From: Dissophora ornata
Lineage: Eukaryota; Mortierellomycota; Mortierellomycetes; Mortierellales; Mortierellaceae
Assembly: GCA_025201705.1 (NCBI GenBank)
Contig: MU617046.1
Location: forward strand, 1-25,602
DNA: 25,602 nt
Reading direction: 5' to 3'
The translations under genes and the position numbers were made by a program. The notes beneath the pieces are model-generated. The model worked only from the letters and a program-made list of their open reading frames with translations. It did not search any database and was not told the origin of the DNA. Below are positions 1-9,981 of this stretch, in pieces. Numbering within the stretch: the first letter of the stretch is position 1; the number at the start of each line of letters is the position of its first letter.

Positions 1-728
1 AAAAAAAGAAAAGTACGCTTGGGTTGAAGGTGGCGGGGTATTTTGTTGACCGTCTACTATTCCTGTCCACCAGCCGCTCCAGCTATTTGTAAAGCGGTTC
101 AAGAGAGAGAGAAAAGGGTGGGGGTGTTCTTGTTGGTCGTTGCAAGGTCGAGTGATTTGTGAACGAACCAGTTGTAACGTTTCCGACGAGCTGTCCAACA
201 GGCCGATGATCCTTCCACGGTCGTCCTTGTTTTTCCCTCAGCCCAACGCCAACATGGCAGATTCAACCCCTCCTCTCGCCATCTCTGTCCCTCCTCTTAA
301 CAACATGAGCATATGCGCCATAACCATGCAGAGGTCGTAGTTTTGAGGCTCTCTCTCTCTCGTTGTACAACGTCTAGATGGATCTTCAGGGGGGGGGGTC
401 CGGAAAAAGTATTACAACACGACGTAGTTTTTTCCGCATTCGTAGAATTTTCTCTCGTTTTAAGGTTTATGGGACGTGCGCTTTTTTTTGGTGATACGGG
501 CATCGCAAACATTTTTTTTTTGGCATTGCCAGCTTGCACCAATTCATGGCAGACATGGCTTTAAGGGGTATTCATTGTTACTGCCACACAAAACAGGGGG
601 GGGCATCGAAACATCCTTTTTTTGCTTCGCATTTCTTTAAAAAAAAAAAAAATCCCTCTCCCCTCCCGCCGCTCCTTCCTTTCCCAACCCTACAAGATTC
701 CCCGGCAGTGTCAAACAACACGACCATC
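1..728. other. Upstream region without a supportable gene
   Basis: I see no convincing coding exon here. The stretch has an A-rich left edge, a short CT tract near 345-363, a G-run near 390-399, an A-run near 638-650, and a strongly pyrimidine-rich segment at about 652-690. That last segment resembles the 5' leader of the Sel1 gene that starts at 729. Short open frames in this region have no domain and unsuitable composition. The left edge could hold the end of another transcript, but nothing shows it. Confidence 0.5.
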
Positions 729-2727
729 ATGTCGGCGACTACACATCAAGGATATCCTCAAATGTTTCGCCCTGCCTACAAAGGCAGCAGCAGCAGCATA
801 TCGTCTACTTCATTGTTGGGCACAGTCAGCATTCAGCCTCGTTTTGACAAAAAGACTGGAGAGTATATTATTCTCTGGAACGAGATTTTGGTGGTGTTCA
901 AGGATGCCTTATACATAAGGAGCGGAGCCACCCTCGTTCCGTTTGTTGTAGATGATAACTATGAAATGTGAGTTTGCTTGGCAGGCTATGCCAACGCATG
1001 TTTTCATTTGTATTTGAATCTGTAAAAAACCAAAGGTCCTACTGACTAACACCCGCCGCCCCCCCTCCCCCCCGCCCTCCCCTCAATTTGAATACAGTAT
1101 TAAACCGCTTCGAATCCATGCATGCCCAAATATTGTCCTGGATGTCGTACTTGAGTGCCCTGGGAACGACGTTGTTCTAGAATCTACGTGGTTTGAAAAT
1201 CCAGGAACTCAATCCACAGTAGCAGTACCACCACCACCATTCGTGTCTCTGGATAGTTTGCCAAGTTCATCAGTCGGAAAGTCCTATGCGAGTATGGCTT
1301 CTTTTTCAGCAATGACCGCCAATGACAATCCATTATTATCAAGAGCAAAAGCGGCGCAACAGGATCGTGAGAAATCATGGGGAAGCATTACATCCTCCTC
1401 CGCGGCGAAATTACCAGTGAAAACATCGCCACAACCACCACCATTCATCTTTGAGAACTCTGTCAAAGGAAATAACTTGGATGGCTACAAAGAATGGAAC
1501 TTAAGGCGAAGCCTTGATGATTCCTTTGTCGAAAAACTCCAGGTGATGGATTCCGAGACTTCGGCTCCCGGGGATGATGCCATTGTCATCATGTCAGATA
1601 CACCCACCAAAACCAAGTCACTCAACGCTAAAGAGACCATGATAGCCGCCAGAAGGGGAGGCGTCAATGCCCAGTGTAGCGTCGGTGACATGTACTACAA
1701 AGGTAAGGGTGTTCAGCAGGACTATTCCAAGGCCGTGGAGTGGTATCTGAAAGCCGCCAATCAGGAACACGCCATTGCCCAGTGCAACCTAGGCGCCATG
1801 TACGACCTTGGCCATGGCGTTCCACAGGACTATGCCAAAGCCATGAAGTGGTATCTAAAGTCGGCCAGTTTGGGGCAAGCCAAGGCTCAGCGAAACCTCG
1901 GTGTCATGTACGACCATGGCCATGGTGTTCCACAGGACTATTCCAAAGCTCGGGAGTGGTACCTGAAAGCCGCCAATCAGGGATATGCCAGTGCCCAGTG
2001 CAGTCTCGCTGTCATGTATGACAAAGGCAAGGGTGTTGTGCAGAACTATTCCAGGGCCGTGGAATTGTATATGAAAGCCGCTAATCAGGGATACGCCGGC
2101 GCCCAGTGCAACCTTGGTGTCCTGTACGCTAATGGTAATGGCGTCCGGGTGGATTATTCAAAGGCTATGAAATGGTATCTGAAGGCTGCCAACCAAGGAC
2201 ACGCCACAGCCCAAGAACACGTAGGTCACCTGTACGACCATGGCAAGGGTGTTCCACTGGACTATTCCAAGGCTATGAAGTGGTATCAGGAGGCCGGCAA
2301 ACAAGGACATGCCAGCGCCAATTGCAACGTAGGTTACATGTACGACAATGGCCATGGCATTCCGCAGGACCATTCCAAGGCCATGATGTCGTATCTCAAG
2401 GCCGCCAACCAAGGACACGCCAAAGCCCAAGATCACTTAGGTCAACTGTACCACAAAGGCAAAGGTGTTCCGCAGGACTATTCCAAGGCCGTGGAATGGT
2501 ATCTGAAGGCTGCCAAACAAGGATTCGGCAGCGCCCAGTATAACCTAGGTCTCATGTACGACGATGGTAACGGTGTTCCGCAGGACTATTCTAAAGCCAT
2601 GGAGTGGTATCGGAAAGCCTCCAATCAAGGATATACCAGAGCTCAAGCCAAGCTAGCCCGCACGCACGACAAATCGGAAGTGGCGCCCATCAAAAGTAGT
2701 GCTCGGAAGTTAGAGCGTATTAGGTGA
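729..2727 (+). CDS. Sel1-like repeat (HCP-type) protein, 2 exons
   Basis: Exons 729-967 and 1098-2727 give 622 aa. The intron (968-1097) starts GTGAGT, has a CTAAC branch point and ends ACAG. Joining in phase 2 makes one open frame across both exons. Residues 1 to about 120 form an N-terminal module I cannot name; it contains the stretch EYIILWNEILVVFKDALYIR and a Pro-Leu-Arg-Ile segment. A Ser/Thr/Pro-rich linker follows, then nine complete 36-residue Sel1 units plus a partial tenth, each with the pattern AQ.NLG.MYD.G.GV.QDYSKA..WYLKAA..G. Sel1 repeats are TPR-like alpha-solenoids that usually bind partner proteins, for example in ER-associated degradation or septation signalling. There is no signal peptide or membrane segment, so a cytosolic scaffold is likely. 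The partner is unknown. The start is the ATG before the first conserved residues. The family call is firm and the function is not. Confidence 0.88.
1669..2640 (+). repeat. Nine tandem 108-bp units encoding Sel1 repeats
   Basis: The 108-bp (36-codon) periodicity is exact, with no indel between the units. The phrase for Gly-Val-Pro-Gln-Asp-Tyr-Ser-Lys-Ala recurs with only synonymous or conservative changes. A tenth unit begins at 2641 and degenerates after about 11 residues. The exact spacing and DNA-level similarity suggest growth by unequal crossing-over. Confidence 0.9.
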
Positions 2728-3207
2728 AAGCATCAAAGTTAGGGCATACTGGCACTTTGCACAGTCTGAGTGGCCCAGAGCAAATGGATCGTCCAACCCG
2801 AAGTGACGGTTTCAGTGTCCGGGACGGACAGCGTAAGTGGACAGGATGGAGACGAGCAGTAGAGCTTTGGCTATATGACTATATATATAAATGGCTGTTG
2901 CAAACTAAGGAACAGTGAAGACCCATACCCTACTTAAAATCTGCTCTAGGACTTGTACCATGACTAAAAGGGTTTATTGTCCAGAGGACAACACCGTGAT
3001 CTTGGGATTCTTGTTATTGTGTACCATGGCATTCAAGTGCTCCAAGCGATTGTTGAGTGGGAGGAGAGCATGATGGCCGCGTCTGGCTTTGCTAGAATTT
3101 CCTCACTTTCGTAACGCAGGCTTACTACACTCAACCTTAAAGTCGCGGCCGAGAATGGTTTCGTGCCATTCTCCTCCTTAACTTTTAATATATAATACAT
3201 GCAGTGT
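2728..3207. other. Convergent intergenic region (3' ends of two genes)
   Basis: This region separates the stop of the Sel1 gene (+) from the stop of the ZNHIT2-like gene (-). It has an AT-rich run near 2878-2892 (tatata...). It also has a minus-strand poly(A) signal of the form ATTAAA at 3183-3188, about 20 nt past the ZNHIT2-like stop. I see no gene in it. Confidence 0.5.
3183..3188 (-). terminator. Candidate poly(A) signal for the ZNHIT2-like gene
   Basis: ATTAAA on the minus strand, the common variant of AATAAA, lies about 20 nt downstream of the stop codon at 3208. The surrounding sequence is AT-rich, as expected for a fungal 3' end. Confidence 0.4.
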
Positions 3208-5428
3208 CTACGATTGCTCTTCAATTAAAACCTTCTTAACAGAAACAACCGTATCGCCTTCAGCGGCGCCAGATACCTCCGCAGATTTGCTTTCACTGAC
3301 TGTCGCCTGCACTCTTGTCACGCTCTCAAGCTCTCGTGTCCAGCCCACCATCTCTTGCCGTACGCGCATCCCCGCCACCACGACCTCCGTTCGCAAGCGG
3401 TCTAGCCTGTCTGATTTCAGCATCCACTCTTCAGACATGAAATATGACTCGTAAAATTCGAGTTTCTTGAAGAGTCTCTGCAGTACTGATTTCGAGTACA
3501 ACCTTGGCCGTTTCGTAACGCCCTTCCCTTGTGAGGAAGGGGGGATACAGGACGTGAAGACATCCTTGAGTTCCCGAATACTCTTTAGACATCTGGATGG
3601 TCGGGCAAGGATAAGAGTCAAGTCCCGAAGTAAGAGCGAGAGCATTTCGAGACGCACAGTGTCGCCTTTCCAGAGTTTTGAGTTTAGACTGCAAGATTGC
3701 AGGATTGCTAGGGTCGTCTCAAAACTATCCACCTCTGGGACTTGCGGCACTGGTAACGTAGCTCCAGATTTTAACGACGACGGCGTTGATGAGGGAGCGG
3801 CAGGCGGTGGAGAGAAGAACGGGCAGAGGTCGAAAATATACGCCACCGTCTGCTCAGGCTCCTCTTTCAAATCTCCATTCAGAACACGACTCGTGGCAGC
3901 GTATGCAAACAACAGCGCGCATACGTGATATATCAAAGATGGGTGAGGCGCTCTAGCCATCGGAAGAACACCTGCTGCCATAGCCCTTCGATTCTCCTCT
4001 TCCTTCTTGATTTCCTCCATATCCTGCACAAGAGCCTGGTGTGGCCGCAACATGGCTTCCTCGTCTATCACAACTCTCTCTGAGACCGGTATAGAAGATG
4101 TTGCCGACACCAAATCCTGCTGCTGTATATTATCGATGTTTGAATCTTCCGCAACAATAGATGCAGCGCTAAGACGTCCTGCTTCATCCTTGTCCCTCAC
4201 TTCTGAGACAACAACCTTCTTCAACTGACCCGCCTCTTCAGCTTCGATTTCCCACCAGGGTCTCCAGATCGGAATCAGCTCTGATATCTCTGCATCCCTG
4301 ATAGCCCGCAAATCCTCAGCATCAAGATCCGCCATCATATGATCCTCAGTCTTCCCAACTTTCTCGCCGCCACGTTGTAGAGTCTCGCCCATCTCCTGTA
4401 GTAGCCTTTCCGCTTCTAGCTCCTCTTCCTCATCCACCTCGACAATGCCGCTGTTACTCTCTCCTGCACTTCCCTTTTCTATGTCATCGTCATCCATCCG
4501 TCCTGCGATCATAAACTTCTCTCGAAATTCTCGTTGCTCCTCTTGATTCAATCTAGCCCAGATACTGTCAAACGACTCTTGGTCTAAATCCACGTCTTGG
4601 AACCGCCCGATTAAATCCTGATGCTCCTGATCCAGAATCCGCTCCAACTCTTCGCGGTCTTCATGGTCGATCTCGTGTTCACCTTCAGCTAGTTCAGTGT
4701 TGGCCTCCATTTGTTCTTCCTCAATAGCCTTGCGGATCAATTCATCACGTTCCTTTGGCGTGAGTTTCCTCCGCGCTGTTCCACTATGTCCTGAAGAGGT
4801 ACTACCAGCAGATTCGCTATGTTGCTGCGGCTGCTGATGCTGCTGCTGTTTCTGAATTTGCTCCAAGAGTTCCTCCTCCGACATGTCCATCATCTGTTCC
4901 TGATCTATTGCCTGTTTCTCGAACCGGTCCAGGATGCCAAGCATCTTTTTCCGGTCTTCTGGTATCGCTACAGGATTGGATTGTAGTTCACTCATCACGG
5001 AGGATTTGTAAAACGACTCTGTGCATTGTATATGAGACTATACCAAAAGAAATCACAGGGGGGTCGTTCGTCAGTGGTTATGCGCGCGAGAAAAGATCAA
5101 AAATCAAATACGAGGAATTGAGGCGCGTTGAGTGGAGGCGTATTTGGGCCTAGAAGCTCTTACAGGGTCCTTGTAGCAAGCCAGGGAGCAATATCGAAGG
5201 TTGCATCGCGGGCAAATATACTTGAATGGTTGGACCTTGCAGCTATTAGCAGTGGCATAAGAGAGAACAGGAAGGTTTAGTTAGCTCTTCTTGGACCTTG
5301 GCGCTACCCACCCGTCACCTGGACTCTCATTCGTCAGCTTCGTAATACATTCAGCTTCTGGGCAATTCCTCATACATTCCGCACGGGGCGTTTTCTACCA
5401 CGGTACGATGCTTTCTGGGAACGACCAT
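3208..5428 (-). CDS. ZNHIT2-like zf-HIT protein, 3 exons
   Basis: Exons (minus) 5428-5376, 5242-5164 and 5037-3208 give 653 aa. Introns are 5375-5243 (GTATGA...TAG) and 5163-5038 (GTAAGA...TAG). The first two exons and the start of the third assemble a complete zf-HIT finger: C16-x2-C19, C28-P-R-C31, C36-x3-C40, H46-x2-C49. After it come SFYKSSVMSEL and a DRKKMLGILDRFE helix, the usual sequel in ZNHIT2. Further conserved points are an IWARLNQEEQREF segment and an IPIWRPWWE motif near residues 300-307. ZNHIT2 binds RUVBL1/2 and the U5 snRNP factor EFTUD2, and helps R2TP-dependent U5 assembly (known from human cells). The middle is Glu/Gln-rich. The start ATG at 5428 has a good context (caccATGG). 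The family is supported by the finger together with the WxPWW motif; conserved function is inferred. Confidence 0.85.
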
Positions 5429-5594
5429 GGTGTTTTTTTTTTGGAGAATAAGGCAAGGAGACTTTGTGTCGGCTCGCCGCGGGGTATCAGGGTATATCGA
5501 ACTCCCCTGAAACAACAGCATGGTATTGTGCCACCAATTTGTGCTGTTTGTTTGGAAGCCACACACTTTTACACTAAGCAGTCACTTATTATGC

Positions 5595-5782
5595 AGAGGA
5601 GGTTGTTGTACATTCGGCGGGGTCTGGGTGCAGGTACCTCTTCCTTTGGGGTGGTAAATTATGCTTCAGGCTTTATTGTGTCGTAGAGTGGAGAAAGCGC
5701 AAAAAAGATGAACAAAAGAGGTCGTTGTATACGGTGAGGGGGGGGTCTGGGTGCGGGTATCTCTTCCTTAGAGGCGGTAAAT
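5595..5782. repeat. Diverged tandem duplication across the IDI1 3' end
   Basis: Segments 5595-5660 and 5717-5782 are imperfect copies about 120 bp apart. Both carry GGTCTGGGTGC, GGTA.CTCTTCCTT and GG.GGTAAAT in the same order. The right copy contains the last codons and stop of IDI1 on the minus strand. The left copy lies in the presumed 3' UTR and no longer encodes the terminal residues. Confidence 0.6.
5672..5677 (-). terminator. Candidate poly(A) signal for IDI1
   Basis: AATAAA on the minus strand, about 90 nt downstream of the IDI1 stop codon. It lies between the two duplicated segments and is the best-placed signal for this gene. Confidence 0.5.
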
Positions 5783-6884
5783 CTTCTCAACCTCCTCAGC
5801 CTGGGCAACCTTGTCGACGCCACCCTCAGCCATCATCTTATCCCACCAAGCAAACATAAAGTTGTCGCAGATCAACTTGAACCAAGGGGTCACAATGATG
5901 CCGCTGCCAGGGGTCACGCCTTGATTCAAAAGCACCTTCAACTCCTCCTTGGTCACCCAACGCACATCCCGGACCTCGTTCGGGCTTGGCTTCATGTCGA
6001 CGTAGTCCTTGTGCTGGGGTCTCATAAACAGGATGTAGTCGATCTCGTGCTCGCCCCACGTCTCATTCGAGGGGGCCAGGTAGTGAATACGGGTCAAGAA
6101 GTGGAATTGATCCACGGGAACATCCTCAGCCTCAATTCCGAGCTCGTGGAACAGCTTGCGCTGGGCAGCTGTGCGAACACCAAGGTTGTCCTTCTCCACC
6201 AACTCATCAGCAGTGTTGAGGGGGTGAGAGCAGCAAGTGTTGGTCCATGCATCGGGGAATGTGATCTTTTCCGTGGCACGCTGCTGCAAGAGGAGCTTGG
6301 TGCCGTCGGCAGAGAAGAGGAAGACAGAGAAGGCGCGGTGCAAAAGGTTGTGGTCCATGATGTTGGTCATCAAGTGGCCTAGAGTTCATGTCGATTAAGC
6401 ACAAGGAGGCAAAATAGAGGGGTTGGTTAGCAAAGGCACATTGTGCATATCTTCTTTGGGACAGTGACAGGGATGATTAAGATCCGATGCGGAAGAATGG
6501 GGTAGGGTAAAATAGGATCTCCTGATCTAAAGCCATATCCGCAACTGTTCGCTCAAAGAATCCGGCCGAATGGTTCTGGACCACTAGTGCTGACTCAAAC
6601 AGCGGCTCGATGGATGTCCACCAAAAGCGATCAATGCTGGCTATCGATCTAGGTGCCGTGAGAAAGCGAAGCTGCGCCCTGAGGTGCGAGTGGAAAGAAA
6701 ACATAAAAATCATACAAGCCTTCTTGGTGTTGGCACCGATGCGCTTGTCATCGCGGTCAATGACGATGCACATCTCCTCCATGAGCTTGACTTGCTCATC
6801 GTCGTAGCGTGAGAGGTCGACGTCGGCAGCGACGGTCGAGGTCAGGGGTGCGGGAGAAGGTGCGGCAATGTTGGACTGGCCCAT
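5768..6884 (-). CDS. IDI1: Isopentenyl-diphosphate delta-isomerase, 2 exons
   Basis: Exons (minus) 6884-6716 and 6378-5768 give 259 aa. The intron (6715-6379) starts GTATGA and ends CTCTAG; joining gives KKAC|HLMTNI, the usual type I IDI sequence. The enzyme interconverts IPP and DMAPP in the mevalonate pathway, feeding sterol, prenyl-protein and quinone synthesis. Visible family marks are TNTCCSHPLNT, whose Cys is the catalytic residue, and WGEHEIDYILF, whose Glu is the second catalytic residue. The Nudix-like fold segment RAATEKITFPD-type (here LLLQQRATEKITFPDAW) is also present. Length is typical of eukaryotic type I enzymes. The C-terminus IYRL resembles the YRM end of animal IDI1. The ATG at 6884 was chosen because MGQSN precedes the conserved region and has a leader-like upstream sequence. 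An in-frame upstream extension is possible (see 7394-7468). Confidence 0.95.
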
Positions 6885-7393
6885 GTTTGCGGTGGTGGCT
6901 GTGGTGTAGTGTGAAATGGTGGAGGTGGAGGGGAGAGAAGGTGTGAGGATGCGAGGATGGAGGAAGAGGCGCGGATGAGAGAGGGAGATAGGAAGGATAG
7001 GAAGGAGGGCGGGGGGAGCGAAGAGGGCGGGGGGGAGCGAAGGTGGCCGAGTGTGGAGTGGTGGTGGTTCCAGGGCACCAGCACAGGCCTTAAATGGAAC
7101 AACAACAAAAAAAATAATCGTCAGTTTGTCTCGTAGCCAATCAGAGCGCAGCTTGGGCGAATCATCGTGCCATGTCTCCAGAACATCGGAGGACGGAGCC
7201 GAAAATAAAGCAAGGTGAGGTGTATCCACGCATGTGGCATTGGACTCGACGCTAGCATGGTTGTCCGTCCGGGACGTCTAGGTTTCTCCGGCAACTCATC
7301 ATGTCCCGCAGATATCTGGCATGCCAAGCTGCCAGCGTGGGCGGTCAAAGAGAATACGTTCGGGACTCTACAGGCCCTGCCGTATGCGCTTAC
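6885..7393 (-). promoter_or_regulatory. IDI1 leader/promoter, or intron plus extended exon
   Basis: Read on the minus strand this is pyrimidine-rich sequence leading to the MGQSN start codon. It includes two close copies of a G-rich unit, (A)GGGCGGGGGG(G)AGCGA, on the plus strand between about 7006 and 7041. A CCAAT box lies at 7137-7141. No stop codon interrupts the IDI1 frame from 7088 down to 6885 (68 codons). That could reflect composition alone, or a longer coding exon. Confidence 0.4.
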
Positions 7394-7468
7394 CTGTGGT
7401 GCGGCGTGAGAGAACGTGCGGTGGGATATGAGTCTCCGGGCGAATGTGGATGCTACGGGTCTCGCCAT
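7394..7468 (-). other. Possible alternative first exon with a mitochondrial-type presequence
   Basis: An ATG at 7468 opens 25 codons, MARPVASTFARRLISH followed by RTFSHAAPQ, and ends exactly at a GTAAGC donor (7393-7388). The peptide is rich in Arg, Ser and Ala and lacks acidic residues, as mitochondrial presequences do. A TTTAAG acceptor before 7088 would join it in phase 0 to 68 open codons leading into the IDI1 start, giving a 352-aa form. The 68 linking residues are Pro/Leu/Ser-rich and may simply be translated leader. Animals and plants make long organelle-targeted and short IDI forms, so the idea is plausible. Only the donor, the frame and the peptide are seen. Confidence 0.3.
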
Positions 7469-7560
7469 CGTCAGTGAAATGGTGCAGTGATGAGGGAACG
7501 ATCCCACGATGGACCAGTGGTGTGATAGTCTATTAGATTTTTATCCACAGTTGCACAGCC

Positions 7561-7562
<2 letters not shown>

Positions 7563-7592
<30 letters not shown>
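7563..7592. repeat. (CA)15 microsatellite
   Basis: Fifteen uninterrupted CA units on the plus strand, about 95 bp upstream of the possible alternative IDI1 start. A likely length-polymorphic marker. Confidence 0.95.
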
Positions 7593-7595
<3 letters not shown>

Positions 7596-7599
7596 CGAA

Positions 7600-9374
7600 C
7601 GAGCCAGGATATGCCGTCCTTCGCTCGCATGTCGAACAGCCATCTGCATGTAGTCACCAGCCAAGTGAAAGTTTAATTCGTTTGGACCAAAGTGTAGCTC
7701 GCACGAACAACAAATCTACCTTTTTTTTTTTGACATCAAGTTTAATCCGTTTTTGGAAGTCTAAGTGTAGCTCGTACGAACAACAAATCTACCGAAGTGC
7801 AAGAATAAATTGGCTGCGAGACACAATCCGTTCTCTACGACGCACTGGGTGCGCTTTACCCCGGATGACCCTTGCTGCCCTTCGTGGGGAATTCAAGGAA
7901 GTCTAGTCATTTCTCCTATCCTTTCCATCACTCCAAGGCACTGCAAACCCTTGAGGCTCGCGAACACTGCCCGATCAGCAACTCGGGGGTCTGGTTGCTC
8001 GCCAGGGCACTGTCCATTCTCGTGCTCCCGTCAGAGACTTGCCGCATAAACGCTCGTTCGTTCGAGGGCTCCGGCCGTATATCTGCACCCACGGTCGCGC
8101 TTGTTGACCCTCTGGTCGGCTCCACTTCTTCTTCTCCGTGATCCTGTTGGATTGTTCCCATGTCACCGTTGCTGTGCACCTTGGTTTCCATAGACGCTCG
8201 CGGGCCTCCTTTCTCGACAAAGCAACAGAAAGACCGGGCGACACGCAGGGCAATGCTCAATGGTAACCGACCGAATAAATTGCCTATTCCGACACTCAGT
8301 TCCCTTTGTGGCGTCTCCGGTGATTTAGCACTGACAAACGGAAACCACGCTGACTTGTCTATCTTTCAATCGAAGCACTCTTTTTCATGGCGAATAGTCC
8401 TGCAGGCACAGTTGCACGCTTTCCCTGGTCTGAAAAACACTGTCTTCAGGTAAACAATACATTCTCGAGTGTTGGATTCATGACGATAGAGTCATATGAT
8501 CGCCATGAACATGCAACATGTGGCACGTAAAACATAGAAAATGAGTGAGGGAGGATGTGCGGGAGGATAGAGTGCATTTACACACCATAGTACACTGTTT
8601 TATGAGTGGAAGATCTTTGGCCGAACTATAGAAGATTCTGTAGGCAAACAGAGGGAGGACCTGGAAAGATCTCTTCTATGCAGAGAGCTGCATAGTTTTT
8701 GAGTACATTCAGTACTGAGAAACCGATACATTATTGTGCTCTTCCCAATTACTCTTGATCAGATAATCGAAAGGAGCGATGGTCCAACCATACCCTAATG
8801 TAGATACCAAGGCCTCGGGACAGATGATGAATTATGCCACTTTCCCGGCATGAGAGGTTGCTTGTACAAGCACGCGTACATTCCCATTCCGCTGCCCGTC
8901 GATTGGACAGGAACACTCATTAAATTAAATAAATTAGGGATGGCACAAATTACAGTCTGTTGAGTTTTGTTAGTTTCCCGGATTTGAAAAAATTGCTTGG
9001 AGCAAGGAGTAAAATGAGTAAGAGGATGAAGCAAATTGGGAAACACTAGATCACAGCTTCAAAATGGACGAATGAGGGAGCACACGTTCCTGTAGCCCCC
9101 ATTGCTATCCCGCTCGCTGTCAAGTGGCAAGGTCAGCCCTAGGACCCTGACCGCTAGTAATTGTGCAAGTCGATGCATAGCTCTTTGAGCCTTATCCCAT
9201 AGTAGGGCCCTGGCTTTGACTCGATGACGCATGTCAGGACCAACCTTGCTTGCGGGAATATGGCAGCTGTGGAGCGTCCTTTCTGTTCGCTCGGGACGAT
9301 TCTTCTTTGTTACAATGGGGCAAAGGTTCAAAAAAAATGGTTCGTACCACACAACTGCTTGCGCAATATTTTTG
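7600..9374. other. Region of about 1.8 kb without a supportable gene
   Basis: Open frames here (the longest is about 110 codons, minus strand, 7928-8260) have no recognisable domain. They show no good splice-linked extension and no codon bias like that of the neighbouring genes. The stretch contains the two-copy duplication at 7671-7793 and an AT-rich patch near 8920-8938. I see no tRNA, rRNA or transposon ends. It most likely holds the long upstream region of the secreted-protein gene at 9598 and possibly unrecognised noncoding transcripts. Confidence 0.45.
7671..7793. repeat. Two-copy tandem duplication, offset about 70 bp
   Basis: Copy 1 (7671-7720) and copy 2 (7740-7793) share GTTTAAT.CGTTT and, near-identically, AGTGTAGCTCG.ACGAACAA followed by CAAATCTACC. 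A T-run and GACATCAA separate them. Copy 2 has a few extra bases in the middle. No open frame or terminal inverted repeat is associated with it. Confidence 0.8.
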
Positions 9375-9572
9375 CCAATAATTGGTGCCTCGGGACAAAT
9401 AAAACTTTAAAACGCACACCACATAAATAGGCCTTGCTCGCCCCGTCTTTCCTTCACTTCACTTCAAACAACTCAACCCTCTCCCACCTTACACAGGCAA
9501 CCCCTCACTCAGTCCATCGTCGACTCGAACCAGCCCACCCTCCTTCTCTTTCTCTCTCTCTCTCTCTCTCTC
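9375..9572 (+). promoter_or_regulatory. Promoter and leader of the small secreted protein gene
   Basis: A palindromic double CCAAT box (CCAATAATTGG, 9375-9385) lies about 40 bp before a TATA-like ATAAATAG (9423-9430). A pyrimidine-rich leader with a (CT)n run at about 9548-9572 follows. The ATG at 9598 sits in an ACCACCATGG context. This is the most canonical promoter in the window and suggests strong expression. Confidence 0.6.
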
Positions 9573-9597
9573 CTCACATCTACAGAGCATAACCACC

Positions 9598-9981
9598 ATG
9601 GCCAAGTTCAACTCCTCCAGCCTGGCTCTCCTCGCCATTCTCCTCGCCTCGCTCCTCGCTGCCTTCACAGTCGAGGCTGCTGCCATTAAAACCACCGCGC
9701 CCGCTGCCCCCAAAAGCACCCCCAAGTCAAAGGTTCCCTCCTTCACTGTATATGCGAAGAGCGGCTTGGCAGGCAATTCCAAGCTTGTGAAGAACTATGG
9801 TTGCAGCAACCACAACTTGGGTACAGTTGGGTCGGTCAAATACGCCGGTGGCCCTATTGCCCAGATCACGTTCTTTGCGGGCAAGAACTGCACAGGCAAG
9901 GTCACTCACCAGATGGACACCTCGACCATCAAGAGCATGGGTGGTCCCTACAAGTCCAACAGCGTCAAGGTCTTCAAGTAA
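9598..9981 (+). CDS. Small secreted protein, possibly beta/gamma-crystallin-like
   Basis: Single exon, 127 aa. Residues 1 to about 28 form a clear signal peptide with a Leu/Ala-rich core (LALLAILLASLLAAFTV) and small residues before the likely cleavage site. A short Ala/Pro/Thr/Lys linker follows, then a compact domain of about 80 residues with FTVYAKSGLAGNSKLV, a YGCSN turn, GGPIAQITFFAGKNCTGK and a final SNSVKVFK. The pattern of short beta strands with Tyr/Phe and 'FF.G.NCTGK' resembles one-domain beta/gamma-crystallin-type secreted proteins. I rank that as a suggestion only. The two Cys of the mature part could pair. Codons strongly prefer C-ending forms, and promoter and Kozak context are good, consistent with an abundant cell-wall or extracellular protein. 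A poly(A) signal follows at 10095. Confidence 0.85.
   Translation: MAKFNSSSLALLAILLASLLAAFTVEAAAIKTTAPAAPKSTPKSKVPSFTVYAKSGLAGNSKLVKNYGCSNHNLGTVGSVKYAGGPIAQITFFAGKNCTGKVTHQMDTSTIKSMGGPYKSNSVKVFK

Noticed and set aside
1740..2543. Out-of-frame open frames on both strands in the Sel1 array
   Set aside because: They are consequences of the 108-bp repeat, whose length is a multiple of three.
5291..5686. Plus-strand open frame of 131 codons
   Set aside because: It overlaps the first ZNHIT2-like exon, its promoter and the IDI1 3' UTR on the other strand, and resembles no protein family.
7928..8260. Minus-strand open frame of 110 codons
   Set aside because: No domain, no splice-linked extension and no family resemblance; overlapping open frames of similar size exist on the other strand.
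9059..9430. Short open frames on both strands before the secreted-protein gene
   Set aside because: They overlap the CCAAT/TATA promoter region and each other and show no protein features.
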